NCBI GenBank assembly: GCA_029260165.1 | Contig: JAJDDT010000047.1 | Span: 1 to 64,000 of the forward strand | Source: Phycisphaerae bacterium | GTDB taxonomy: Bacteria > Planctomycetota > Phycisphaerae > UBA1845 | Length of the DNA stretch: 64,000 nt | Reading direction: 5' to 3' | The notes under the pieces: generated by a model | The model's database searches: none | Told to the model about the DNA's origin: nothing | What the model saw: the letters and a program-made list of their open reading frames with translations, nothing else | Shown: positions 18,466-27,610 of the stretch, in pieces | How the letters are laid out: every line of letters begins with the position of its first letter | Position numbering within the stretch: position 1 is the stretch's first letter | Program-made: the position numbers and the translations under genes

Positions 18466-20318
18466 CACAGGACGATCACGACGTCATGTCCAACATGCTG
18501 GACACCCTTGCGCACCGCGGCCCCGATGGTGTCAACAGGTACAACGACGACCGTGCCATCCTGGGCCACACACGCCTGGCCATCATCGATCTCGACACAG
18601 GCATCCAACCGATCAGGAACGAGAACGGCTCCCTTCACATCGTCGCCAACGCGGAAATCTACAACCATCGACAACTCCGCAGCCAACTCGAATCCAGGGG
18701 TCACCGCTTTCGCACAAATTCCGACTGCGAAACCATTCTCCACCTCTACGAGGACCACGGCCCCAACTGTGTCACGAAACTACAGGGCATGTTCGCATTC
18801 GCCATTTACAACTCAGACACACGCGAACTCTTCCTCGCCCGCGATCCACTCGGCATCAAACCGCTCTACTACACCCGCACCAGATCACACTGGCTCTTCG
18901 CATCTCAGCTCGACGCAATTCTCCAACACCCCTCGGTTCCGCGAGACATCGACCTCGAATCCATCCACCTCTTCCTCACCTACCATTACGTCCCCTCGCC
19001 GCGCACCATCATCAAAAACATAAACAAGATTCCACCCGCTACGACCATCCACATCAAAAACAACCACACAACCACAACCAACTACTGGGACGTCAATTTC
19101 ACCGCCAACAACACACGCACCGATCAGGACTGGCTCGAAACAGGTCGCCAAACGCTCCACGACGCCGTCCACGCCCACCTCGAATCAGACGTCCCCGTCG
19201 GCGCCTTCCTCAGCGGCGGACTCGATTCCAGCGCGGTCACCCACGCCATGTCCCGCATTCAGCGCGAACCGGTCATGACCCATACCGTCGGTTTCAACCA
19301 GGAACAATTCGACGAACGCAACGACGCACGCAAACTAGCCGCAACCCTGCGCACCGACCACCGCGACCAATGCGTCAGACCCCAACCCCTCGAGATAACC
19401 GACATCATCGCAAACGCATTCGACGAACCATTCGCCGACCCCAGCGCCATCCCAACCTTCTACGCCAGCCATCTCGCCCGCCGACGGGTCAAAACCGTTC
19501 TCTCCGGTGACGGCGGCGACGAAACCCTCGCAGGCTACTCCCGATACCTCCAGCTCCACCGCCAATCCGGAATCCGCCGACCCCTCTCCGCCCCACGCAT
19601 TCGCCGGCTCCTCAACGCATGCGCCAAACCATTCTCACCACGACTCCGCGCCATCACCGACAACCTCACCGCTGACACCGACCTCGCCCACTATCTCAAC
19701 GTCGCGTGGTACCACCCCAACGACACGCTTCGCCTGTTCAACGACGACACCACCGCCCAACTCGCACACCACGATCCCTTCCCCGTTATCAAAAACGCAC
19801 TGGCCAACTGCAACACCACCGACCCGATCGCACGTTGCCAATACGCCGACATAAAGACCTGGCTCGCCGACGGCGTCCTCTGCAAGGTCGATCGGGCTTC
19901 GATGGCCAACAGTCTCGAGGTCCGCGTGCCACTCCTTGACACCCGATGGGTACAATTCACCGCCGCACTTCCCAACCACCTGAAATTCCAGAACAACCAC
20001 GGCAAACACCTCCTCCGCACCATGATGCAACCCATCCTCGGAGATCAGGTCACCAATCGCCCCAAAAAAGGCTTCGAAGTTCCACTAGGCCACTGGTTCA
20101 AGGGACCGCTCCACGACCTTGCCGCAGATCTCATCCTCGCACCGAACGCAAAAATCACCGAATGGCTTGACCACGACGAAATCAACCGAAACTGGACCTG
20201 TCTGCAAAACCGCGACACCAGGCTTGGCCCCCGATTCTGGGCACTGCTCATGCTCGAACTCTGGACCAAACGAACCCTGAAATCAGCAACCCCTCCGCAA
20301 CTGGTCGCAACCGCATGA
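18426..20318 (+). CDS. asnB: Asparagine synthase-type glutamine amidotransferase
   Basis: This 630-residue protein starts MCGIAG, exposing Cys2 as the nucleophile of the class II glutaminase domain (residues about 1-210), which contains RLAIIDLDTG and HRGPDG. The synthetase domain follows with the ATP pyrophosphatase loop SGGLDSSAV. Length and context match the exosortase-A-associated amidotransferases found in exopolysaccharide loci, which are thought to amidate a sugar acid or the polymer rather than make free asparagine. It overlaps the previous gene by 40 bases, and its stop overlaps the next ATG as ATGA. The symbol asnB reflects the family only. Confidence 0.88.
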   Translation: MCGIAGIIADHRLTQDDHDVMSNMLDTLAHRGPDGVNRYNDDRAILGHTRLAIIDLDTGIQPIRNENGSLHIVANAEIYNHRQLRSQLESRGHRFRTNSDCETILHLYEDHGPNCVTKLQGMFAFAIYNSDTRELFLARDPLGIKPLYYTRTRSHWLFASQLDAILQHPSVPRDIDLESIHLFLTYHYVPSPRTIIKNINKIPPATTIHIKNNHTTTTNYWDVNFTANNTRTDQDWLETGRQTLHDAVHAHLESDVPVGAFLSGGLDSSAVTHAMSRIQREPVMTHTVGFNQEQFDERNDARKLAATLRTDHRDQCVRPQPLEITDIIANAFDEPFADPSAIPTFYASHLARRRVKTVLSGDGGDETLAGYSRYLQLHRQSGIRRPLSAPRIRRLLNACAKPFSPRLRAITDNLTADTDLAHYLNVAWYHPNDTLRLFNDDTTAQLAHHDPFPVIKNALANCNTTDPIARCQYADIKTWLADGVLCKVDRASMANSLEVRVPLLDTRWVQFTAALPNHLKFQNNHGKHLLRTMMQPILGDQVTNRPKKGFEVPLGHWFKGPLHDLAADLILAPNAKITEWLDHDEINRNWTCLQNRDTRLGPRFWALLMLELWTKRTLKSATPPQLVATA

Positions 20319-21502
20319 ACATCGCCTCCATCAGTCTTTGCTACCCCTCACCCACCGCCCCAGGCTCCGGGCTCTTCGTCCGGAAACGCCTCGCCGCCAT
20401 CAACGACCACGCCAACGTTCACGTCTTCAACCCCGTCCCCACCCCCATCTGGTCCGGACGGTCCCACCCCGCCACCATCGAATCCACCACCCCACCAACA
20501 ACTCACATCCCCATGCCCTACATCCCCGCGCTCTCCCTACCCATCAACCCGCAACTCTACGCCCGCGCGGTAACACCTTTCATCCAGAAACAACACATCA
20601 TCACACCCTTCGATCTGATCGACGCCCACTTCTGTTTCCCCGACGCAATCGCCGCCCAAGCCATCGCAAAAACCCTCAACATCCCATACACCGTCACCCT
20701 CCGCGGACTCCTCAACAAATACACCCAAAACCCACTGACCCGCCGATCGGTCCTCAACGCACTCCAAAACGCCGACGCAATCATCACCGTCTCCGCCGAC
20801 CTCAAAAACCAGGCCGTCAACCTCAACATCCCGGATAGCAAAATCCACGTCATCCCCAACGGCATCGACACCGAAATCTTCAAACCCGGTGACAAAAAAA
20901 ACGCCCGTGCGCAGCTCAACCACGACCCCGGCGAAAAAATCCTCCTCACCGTAGGCCACCTCTGCCCCCGAAAAGGGGCACACCGCGTCATCCAATCCCT
21001 CCCCGACCTGCTGCGATCTCACCGAAACCTCCATCACGTCATCATCGGAGACGATGCAGCCGAGCGCACTTTCCGCCGGCAGCTCAACCGCCTGGTCGCA
21101 AACCATCATCTCCAGTCAAACGTCACCTTCACAGGTCACCTCCCGCCCGCCGACATCGCCCGCTGGATGCAGGCCGCCGATCTTTTCGTCCTCCCGACCA
21201 CCAACGAAGGCTGGTGCAACGCGCTCCACGAAGCCATCGCCTGCCGACTTCCCATCGTCACCACAAACGTCGGCGGAAACCCCGAAATCGTCACCCCATC
21301 CACCGGCACCATCGTCCCACCGAACAACCCCCTCGCCCTCACCACCGCCATCGCCATCCACCTCGACAACCCAGTCCAACGCCCGATTTCAGCACTGGCA
21401 TCCCGCACATGGCCCGTCGTCGCCAACGAATCCATCACCATCTTCAACCGCGTCCTCACCGACATCCCAACCCCAACACGCCTTCACTCCCTCGCCCGAT
21501 AG
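20315..21502 (+). CDS. Glycosyltransferase, GT4 family
   Basis: This 395-residue GT-B transferase has VIPNGIDTEIFKPGD and KILLTVGHLCPRKGAHRVI, followed by TTNEGWCNALHEAIACRLPIV with the EX7E motif, and TNVGGNPEIV. These are the standard C-terminal nucleotide-sugar-binding elements of GT4. The N-terminus (SISLCYPSPTAPGSGLFVRKR) is the usual acceptor loop. The start overlaps the amidotransferase stop by 4 bases, indicating translational coupling. The unknown gene at 21518 follows after 15 bases. Confidence 0.88.
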   Translation: MNIASISLCYPSPTAPGSGLFVRKRLAAINDHANVHVFNPVPTPIWSGRSHPATIESTTPPTTHIPMPYIPALSLPINPQLYARAVTPFIQKQHIITPFDLIDAHFCFPDAIAAQAIAKTLNIPYTVTLRGLLNKYTQNPLTRRSVLNALQNADAIITVSADLKNQAVNLNIPDSKIHVIPNGIDTEIFKPGDKKNARAQLNHDPGEKILLTVGHLCPRKGAHRVIQSLPDLLRSHRNLHHVIIGDDAAERTFRRQLNRLVANHHLQSNVTFTGHLPPADIARWMQAADLFVLPTTNEGWCNALHEAIACRLPIVTTNVGGNPEIVTPSTGTIVPPNNPLALTTAIAIHLDNPVQRPISALASRTWPVVANESITIFNRVLTDIPTPTRLHSLAR

Positions 21503-21517
21503 ACCGATATCACCCGA

Positions 21518-22387
21518 ATGGCACAGGTCCCCATCCAACCCGACAAATTCGCCAACTGGCAGCGTATGGACCAGTACCGCTACGAACACCTTGGCACGGG
21601 CTGCTGGGAATCATGGGGTCCTGATCTCGGACCACTCGAAAACGCCATTCAGGATTGGCGGGAACAGCTCGACAGCATCGAAAAACCCTGGCTTTGCTGG
21701 TCTGTCGTCGACCGCTTCTGCAGAATCCAACAACGCATCGTGGCCGAATTCGGTTGGACACCCGTCGTCGGTTTCGATCCGCGAGCCGAGTCGCCCACCA
21801 TCCTCGACGGCTCCGTCAAACTCGACGCAAACCGCCTCCTGAACCTCCCAACCATGTGGCACGCATTCGTCCCCGAATTCACCTTTGCAATCGCACCGAG
21901 ACTCGCCTTCTGGCACAGCGACCTTCTCGTCTCCCGCAAACACATGCAATACCTCGTCAACATCTTCGACAATCTCACCGACGGCGAAACCGCGGCCTGC
22001 CGACAACGTGGGTGGTGGCTGAAAAAAAACCAGCCCTGCCCCGGACTCGTCGCAGCCACCACCCGCGAAGCCAGCAGAGACCAATGGCGACATGGTTGTG
22101 GCTGGTGGAGATGGTTCTCCAAACACCCGAATTTTCGCGACCAATACGAATGCAACGAACAAACCTGGGACACCGGACGCGGCATCTGGTACTGGCAAAA
22201 AAACCACGACGGCAACGTCAAACGCATCATCCCCGATGAAACAGGCCACTGTCGCGTCCCCTGGCAACAGTGGAAAGGACAACTGTCCAAGGGACAATCC
22301 ATGACGACAGAACACAACATCGACAACGTCGTCCGCACACTGGGAATTGAAGACCTCGACACCCGGGAAGCATCGCCCAGCCACTGA
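21518..22387 (+). CDS. Trp-rich protein of unknown function in the exopolysaccharide operon
   Basis: This 289-residue protein has no signal peptide or membrane helix and no motif I recognise. I count 20 tryptophans (about 7 percent), clustered as GWW, GWWRWF and IWYWQ in the C-terminal half. There is a middle part rich in hydrophobic beta-like segments (FVPEFTFAIAPRLAFWHSDLLV), which could be a transferase-like fold; the paired acidic residues in GFDPRAESPTILDGS are consistent but not proof. Position, 15 bases after one gene and 13 before the next, makes a role in polymer synthesis or modification likely. Confidence 0.7.
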   Translation: MAQVPIQPDKFANWQRMDQYRYEHLGTGCWESWGPDLGPLENAIQDWREQLDSIEKPWLCWSVVDRFCRIQQRIVAEFGWTPVVGFDPRAESPTILDGSVKLDANRLLNLPTMWHAFVPEFTFAIAPRLAFWHSDLLVSRKHMQYLVNIFDNLTDGETAACRQRGWWLKKNQPCPGLVAATTREASRDQWRHGCGWWRWFSKHPNFRDQYECNEQTWDTGRGIWYWQKNHDGNVKRIIPDETGHCRVPWQQWKGQLSKGQSMTTEHNIDNVVRTLGIEDLDTREASPSH

Positions 22388-22400
22388 GCATCACAACACA

Positions 22401-23915
22401 ATGAAACGACACTGGACCGAATTTCTCACCGCCGGCTACCTGATCATCGTCGCCTACACAAGCCTCGTCCCCTTCGACTTCGCAGGATCACCACCCCCCG
22501 GCAACGCCCCCACATTCCTCGGCGTTCACGTCACCATCGCAGGGCTACCCGACATCCTCGCCAATCTCGCCCTTTACCTCCCGCTCGGATTCCTCGTCCG
22601 CGCCACCCTCGCCCGCAAAAACGTCGCCCCCGTCTCCGCCGCCATCACCACCGTATTCCTCGCAACCACCATCAGCTACAGCATCGAGCTCATACAAACC
22701 TTCAGCCACTCCCGCATATCATCAATCGCCGACATCGCATGCAACCTCATCGGCACCGCGATAGGCGTCATCCTCTACACCCCCGAATCCATCGTCACCA
22801 GGAAACTCCTCCCCGCCATCGAATCCGAAATCGCCAACCGCACCACCGCCCTCGCTGCAACCGCATGGGCCTTCGTCATCTTCGCAACAGCACTCGCCCC
22901 CTTCGATTTCACCTTCGACATCTCTCTCATCGGCCACTCAATCCGATCCGCCCAATTCATCCCCTTCGACAACCTCAACCACCTGACCACAATCCTGAAA
23001 TCCGACCCCGGCAACATCACCGCAGCCATCACCCTCTGGAACCTTCGATTCGACTATCTCCTCGACATCATCCTGTTCGCCACCTTCGCCGCACTCTTCA
23101 CCCACCACGCCCGCACCATCAACCGCCAACGCTCCGTCAACCTCGCCGCCACCATCGTCGCATCAACCGCCCTCGCCATTGCCGTCACCATCGCCCCACT
23201 CGTCGTCATGTCCGTCGACCTCGACGCCACCCGACTCATCACACGCCTTTCAGGTGCCATTCCCGTCGCCATCTTCGCTGCCTCCCGAAAACAACAACCA
23301 CCAACTCGCGCCCTCGACAAACAACGTCGTTTCGTCACCTGCGCAATCGCCGCATCCATCGCCTACATCACCGCCCGACAGCTTGTCCCCTTCCAAACCG
23401 ACCTCACCCACCTGCCCGACAGAATAGCCAACATCGAATGGCTTCCCTTCCACTCCTACTCACTCGCGAAACTACCCGCCGCCATCGCCGACATCGCCCA
23501 AAAATCCTTCCAGTTCATCACCCTCGGCGCCCTGATCGCCGCCCACCGACTACTCGCCGGACACCGACTCCCCAATCACCACGTCATCACCTTTTCGCTC
23601 ATCGTCGCAGCCTTCGTAGCCATCCTTGAACTCGCACAATGCGCCCTCCCCGGTCGCGTCCCTGCCACCACCGACGTCCTCATCGCCGCAATACTCACCC
23701 ATGTCGGCCTCCACGCCGGCAAACTCCTCCACAACACCTACCGCCAACAACGCATCACCCGCGCCGCCGAACAAACCGAGGTCCGCCAGGCTCAGTCCGC
23801 CCTCAACATCCCCATCCCACCACCAGTCACCCATGAACCGGACCTCCACGCAATCCCAAGACCCACCCCACAAAACCAGCAACAGGATGCCAAAACATCA
23901 GATGTGGACCATTGA
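22401..23915 (+). CDS. VanZ-like membrane protein with three repeats
   Basis: This 504-residue protein has about 12 membrane helices. The VanZ signature segment occurs three times in altered form: TSLVPFDFAG near the N-terminus, TALAPFDFTF in the middle and ARQLVPFQTDL later, each followed by a loop with a conserved (F/L)(I/L)PF segment (FIPFDNL, WLPFHSY). Between them lie SIELIQTFSHSRISSIAD and LELAQCALPGRVPATTDV, the E(L/M)xQ...R..D pattern of VanZ. VanZ proteins sit in exosortase and glycan loci, but their biochemical role is not known. The soluble Pro-rich C-terminus is probably cytoplasmic. It is the last gene of the run. Confidence 0.8.
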   Translation: MKRHWTEFLTAGYLIIVAYTSLVPFDFAGSPPPGNAPTFLGVHVTIAGLPDILANLALYLPLGFLVRATLARKNVAPVSAAITTVFLATTISYSIELIQTFSHSRISSIADIACNLIGTAIGVILYTPESIVTRKLLPAIESEIANRTTALAATAWAFVIFATALAPFDFTFDISLIGHSIRSAQFIPFDNLNHLTTILKSDPGNITAAITLWNLRFDYLLDIILFATFAALFTHHARTINRQRSVNLAATIVASTALAIAVTIAPLVVMSVDLDATRLITRLSGAIPVAIFAASRKQQPPTRALDKQRRFVTCAIAASIAYITARQLVPFQTDLTHLPDRIANIEWLPFHSYSLAKLPAAIADIAQKSFQFITLGALIAAHRLLAGHRLPNHHVITFSLIVAAFVAILELAQCALPGRVPATTDVLIAAILTHVGLHAGKLLHNTYRQQRITRAAEQTEVRQAQSALNIPIPPPVTHEPDLHAIPRPTPQNQQQDAKTSDVDH

Positions 23916-23960
23916 CGCAACGCAGCAGCGTGCATGACAGTTTTGGCGGCCCGGCGTAGG

Positions 23961-24041
23961 GCAGGTGGTTCTCGCGGCTACGACGCGAGGTTCACCTGCC
24001 GCGTTGGAACGGCAGGTGAACGTTACGCTCACGCGTAACGT
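23961..24041. other. Three overlapping hairpins between convergent genes
   Basis: Hairpin A pairs GCAGGTG (23961-23967) with CACCTGC (23993-23999), with an inner CTCGCG/CGCGAG stem. Hairpin B pairs TTCACCTGCCG (23991-24001) with CGGCAGGTGAA (24010-24020). Hairpin C pairs ACGTTACGC (24020-24028) with GCGTAACGT (24033-24041). A and B share the 23993-23999 arm and are mutually exclusive. The site lies between the VanZ gene and the convergent kinase gene, and there is no T-run, so it may be a bidirectional end, a REP-like element or both. Confidence 0.55.
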
Positions 24042-24110
24042 CGGCATTCTTCCACCAACAGACACGACCCGCTACATCCAAGGTTGCATCAGACTACCTG
24101 TCGCAATGCA

Positions 24111-25961
24111 CTACCCGTGACGTTCCCCTGTTCGCATCGGAATCGTGAGTCGAAAACACGTTCCCGGGGTTGTTCGGGAAACAAGTTCGAGGTTGCCTCG
24201 CAGCAGCCCCGCCCAGCTTCTGGCAAGCGCCAGACCCAGCCCGATTCCACCAGGTTTGTTACTGTCCTTGTCGCCCCGCTTGAAGGGCTGGAATATCATT
24301 CCGCGATCGGATGGGGCAATTCCAGGACCCTTGTCCTCGATTTCAAGCCCGACGTTCCCACCCGACGCATGGACCGCGCGGAGCGTGATGGTCGGATCCA
24401 CCGCGTCGCGCGAATACTTGCAGGCGTTTTCGATGATGTTGCTCGCAACCTGCCGCACCAGTTGCGGATCCGTCCAAATGACACGATCAGCCAGACCATT
24501 CGATTCAACAACCAGCTCCTTGCTCGACTCGGCGCACCGAGCCGCACAGTGCTCCCGGATGTTTTCAAGCAGCGAATCGAGCGTGATGTCACGCATGTCG
24601 AGCTTGACCGCGCGGTTTTCCACGCGAGCATACTCGAGCACTTCGTTGACTAGGTCGGAAAGACGCTCCGCCTCGGTATTCAGCGTTTTGAAGTATTTGG
24701 GCTGATCCTCGTCGCGCACCAAACCCGCCGCGAGCATATCCGTATACAATCGCAACGTCGTCAGCGGAGTCCGCAATTCGTGGGTAACACCGTACGCAAA
24801 TTGCGTGCGACGTTCCGCCAGCGCGAGAATCGCACGCAGCCCGAATCCGACCACCGCAAGAATAACAATAGCAACGGTCCAGGGAAGAACAAGCATCCAG
24901 CGGGTGGAGCTGTTCATCGCAACAGCAGGTTGTGCGACCAGGATGGCCGGCAGATTCAAAAGCGGCAACTGATCGCTGTCGGGGATATCCGGATATCTGC
25001 TGATCGGCACCAGATCATATTTGAGCATACCCGCAGGCACCACCGAAAGCAGCGACTCCTTCAGCTTGAGCCAGTCAGCAAGGAATCCCTGATAATATTG
25101 GCGGCCATCGATGGTCGCACAACGCACCCAGGCAAGATCGCGATGGCTGTGTTCTTCGCAATCAAACCACATGGGCGTGAGGTCGCTCAGATCGACGGAG
25201 ACCGTACGGTCATCCATGAGCAGATCAGGCTGTTGAGCGACGTTGTGCATCGCGCGATCGAGCGTCACGCACTGCTCGGGAGGCTTGGCTGTTTTTCTCC
25301 ATCTGTCGGTCTCCTGAACGGATGAGCGAAATGGAACTGCTGCGGATGTCTCCGAAACACCCTCGACAACGGTCGGCACATCATCGCCTTCGCCCTCTTC
25401 ACCACCGGCCTGCGAAAAGTGCTGGTCACGACGCCTTGCTTCCTCCAGCCTCCGGGCGAGGATTTCATGGGAGACGCAGGCGGCCTTGAGTTCGTTGAAC
25501 ACCCCGTGACGACGTTCCAGCTCCTCAAACGGAACCGAAACGACGGATTGATACCATTTCAACGAGTCACGAACCTGTGGACTCTTCCATTCGTTCTCGG
25601 GTGAAACCTGGAAATGAAGGTGGATCCAGGACGGCAGACTGGAGATGTCAAACAGTGGCGAGGTCTTTTCGACCTCTCCCTCGGTCGTCGTGCCGTCCGG
25701 GTTGAGGATGGTCTCGACCGAATAGGTTTCGGGGGTAAAATCTGTGTAATTGCGAGCATTCTCCTGAGCGAGAATCGTGCTGATTCTGGTGTCAATGACC
25801 TGCGCTGCCACGAACATCGCGTTCCTGTGGCGATCGCGCGCGTCAGCCCGATCGAGCTTGAGCGTCGTGACCGTACCCCAGGTCACACCACCCATGATCA
25901 CGACGGACACAAGGGCGAATGCAAGAAGTGCAAATCGATCGCTGCGGTTGGCGAATGTCAT
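24111..25961 (-). CDS. Membrane-bound sensor histidine kinase
   Basis: This 616-residue sensor has a membrane helix at the N-terminus (residues about 10-32), a periplasmic domain of roughly 320 residues and a second helix just before the HisKA domain. The phosphorylated histidine is His394 in VTHELRTPL. The ATP domain has the N box (SNIIENACKYSRD), G1 (EIEDKGPGI) and G2 (GIGLGLALAR). No HAMP linker is visible, so the second helix leads straight into the dimerisation helix. The start at 25961 overlaps the regulator stop by 4 bases; the frame continues 29 codons upstream. It is paired with the response regulator at 25958. Confidence 0.92.
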   Translation of the reverse strand: MTFANRSDRFALLAFALVSVVIMGGVTWGTVTTLKLDRADARDRHRNAMFVAAQVIDTRISTILAQENARNYTDFTPETYSVETILNPDGTTTEGEVEKTSPLFDISSLPSWIHLHFQVSPENEWKSPQVRDSLKWYQSVVSVPFEELERRHGVFNELKAACVSHEILARRLEEARRRDQHFSQAGGEEGEGDDVPTVVEGVSETSAAVPFRSSVQETDRWRKTAKPPEQCVTLDRAMHNVAQQPDLLMDDRTVSVDLSDLTPMWFDCEEHSHRDLAWVRCATIDGRQYYQGFLADWLKLKESLLSVVPAGMLKYDLVPISRYPDIPDSDQLPLLNLPAILVAQPAVAMNSSTRWMLVLPWTVAIVILAVVGFGLRAILALAERRTQFAYGVTHELRTPLTTLRLYTDMLAAGLVRDEDQPKYFKTLNTEAERLSDLVNEVLEYARVENRAVKLDMRDITLDSLLENIREHCAARCAESSKELVVESNGLADRVIWTDPQLVRQVASNIIENACKYSRDAVDPTITLRAVHASGGNVGLEIEDKGPGIAPSDRGMIFQPFKRGDKDSNKPGGIGLGLALARSWAGLLRGNLELVSRTTPGTCFRLTIPMRTGERHG

Positions 25962-26701
25962 GGACGCGAATTCTCCGGAATGTCGCGACGCTGTACGTCC
26001 ACGCCCCCGGCGAGCATGTAGCCCTTGCCGCGTACCGTGGTGATCCACTCTGCAGTGCTCGTGTCGCCTTTGGGCGATAACTTGGTTCGCAGCCGGGTAA
26101 TGTGCATGTCAACAGCACGCGTCTCGAGCTTGTGGTCGTCGATCCCCCAGACACGGGTCAGCAATTCCTCGCGGGAAATGACACGACCCGGATTATACGC
26201 GAGATGGCGAAGAATCTCCGATTCCATCTCGCTCAACGCAACCACCTCGCCCGTGGAGAATCGAACCTCACAGCGATCCAGATCGACCGTTTGCCCACCC
26301 GCGGTGATCGATTTCACCGGCTCGGGGCGATCCGGACACCGCCGCATGACCGCTTCAACACGCGCAAGCAACTCGCGTGCGGAAAACGGCTTGACCACAT
26401 AATCGTCCGCGCCGAGCTTCAGGCCACGCACCCGGTCCTCTTCAGAACCTCTCGCCGTCAGAATGATGATCGGTAACGTCGCGTGCGTGCGACGCAATTC
26501 GGTGAGAACCTCCAGTCCGTCCATCTTCGGCATCGCCAAATCGAGCAGAACAAGGTCCGGCTCGGATGAACGCACCAGGTTCAGTCCCGCGAGTCCGTCA
26601 GCCGCCTCCAGCGCGTCGTACCCGGAAATGGTCAGCGCATCGACCACACCCCGGCGGATCGGTTCTTCATCTTCGACAACAACAATGCATCTGCCCGGCA
26701 T
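25958..26701 (-). CDS. OmpR/PhoB-type response regulator
   Basis: This 247-residue regulator has a receiver domain with acidic pair ED (residues 10-12), phosphorylation site Asp54 in LVLLDLAMPKMDG and the conserved Lys in VVKPF. The C-terminal domain is a winged helix of the OmpR/PhoB type (SEMESEILRHLAYNPGRVISREELLTRVW, DMHITRLRTKL, TTVRGKGYML). It would control target promoters when phosphorylated by the kinase encoded just downstream, to which it is translationally coupled by a 4-base overlap. The target genes cannot be told from this window. Confidence 0.93.
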   Translation of the reverse strand: MPGRCIVVVEDEEPIRRGVVDALTISGYDALEAADGLAGLNLVRSSEPDLVLLDLAMPKMDGLEVLTELRRTHATLPIIILTARGSEEDRVRGLKLGADDYVVKPFSARELLARVEAVMRRCPDRPEPVKSITAGGQTVDLDRCEVRFSTGEVVALSEMESEILRHLAYNPGRVISREELLTRVWGIDDHKLETRAVDMHITRLRTKLSPKGDTSTAEWITTVRGKGYMLAGGVDVQRRDIPENSRP

Positions 26702-26990
26702 GAGAATAGCTCATTTCAAAAATCGATGGGCGCATCAACGGCTCGCACAGACGCGACCCAACCTCACATCAATCATATCCATGAGGTCGGTCAATCGCGA
26801 CGAAAAGACGCCCTGATCCGGTAACATCATTGTAACCCCGGAGGGGCGATGACGTTACAACGTCTGATAATTTCCGACCGGAATTTTGAACCCCAGGGCA
26901 TTGGCCGGAGGTGAAATTTGCGGGTATGCTCCCGCCGGGAATCGAGAAAATTAACCGGCCCACGGGCCGAAAATGGGGATATTTCCAGTC
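26702..26990. other. Intergenic region upstream of the response regulator
   Basis: This 289-base divergent gap must hold the promoter of the two-component operon on the minus strand. It contains an AT-richer segment around 26860-26890 and a short GCGGG/CCCGC inverted repeat near 26922-26938. No convincing promoter pair was found. Confidence 0.4.
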
Positions 26991-27161
26991 ATGTTGCAGA
27001 CCTTCATCATACTGTACCGCTACAAAGCCAGGGGCGAAAAAAAACCAGGCCCCGTACGACAATTTCGCATCTATGCACAGGATTTCAGCGAGGCGAGACG
27101 CGAAGCCACGCGGTACGCAAACTACCCCGATGTTGAAATCATCGACATTCAGGTTGCGTAA
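26991..27161 (+). CDS. Small 56-residue protein, unknown
   Basis: This 56-residue frame begins MLQTFIILYRYKARG and continues with a charged region (RQFRIYAQDFSEARREATRYANYPDVEIIDIQVA) that looks like a compact alpha/beta fold: a strand, a helix with conserved Arg/Glu, and a final strand. A GGGGAT element sits 15-20 bases before the ATG. In-frame starts at 26973 and 26918 would lengthen it. The composition is protein-like and unlike the surrounding non-coding bases, but I do not recognise a family. The gene is divergent from the response regulator. Confidence 0.45.
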   Translation: MLQTFIILYRYKARGEKKPGPVRQFRIYAQDFSEARREATRYANYPDVEIIDIQVA

Positions 27162-27220
27162 CCAACGCGCGAAAACAGATCAAATCAACGCCCGACGCGC
27201 CTTCCGCGAAGGTGGAGTCG

Positions 27221-27610
27221 TCACACTTTTGACGGCGTCAGGTATTGCTTGAGCAATTCCAGCGTCGCTGCGTCGTTGAGATCGGATTTGCCAAAACCGC
27301 GGACCGCGCCAGCCTCGACCGCGCGCTGCTGAGCATCTTCAAAGTTGCTGATCATCATGATCGGTGGTGCAGGCGGGCCCATTTCCGTCGCGACGTATTT
27401 CACAAGCGGCAGACCGTCGCTCGAGTCGGCGAAAATCAGCCGATTGACCAAAACAAGGTCGTAGGTGTTCTCCGCCAACGCCTTCCGGGCTTCCTCGACG
27501 AACATAACCCGGCCAACGTCAGCATCAAATTTTTTCAACAGACGACAGATCGATCCATGATCCGGATCGCAGTTTCCAACATCCAGTACGCGTGGCTTGT
27601 GACCGGGCAT
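27221..27610 (-). CDS. Phospho-dead receiver-domain protein
   Basis: This 129-residue protein is a single receiver (CheY-like) domain without an output domain. The acidic pocket is degenerate: the usual VVDDD reads VGNCDPD, and the phosphorylation-site position in YDLVLVN is Asn56 instead of Asp. The conserved Lys remains at position 108 (GFGKSD). It therefore cannot accept phosphate in the normal way and may act as a constitutive or protein-protein partner. It stands alone and is convergent with the small gene at 26991. Confidence 0.7.
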   Translation of the reverse strand: MPGHKPRVLDVGNCDPDHGSICRLLKKFDADVGRVMFVEEARKALAENTYDLVLVNRLIFADSSDGLPLVKYVATEMGPPAPPIMMISNFEDAQQRAVEAGAVRGFGKSDLNDAATLELLKQYLTPSKV

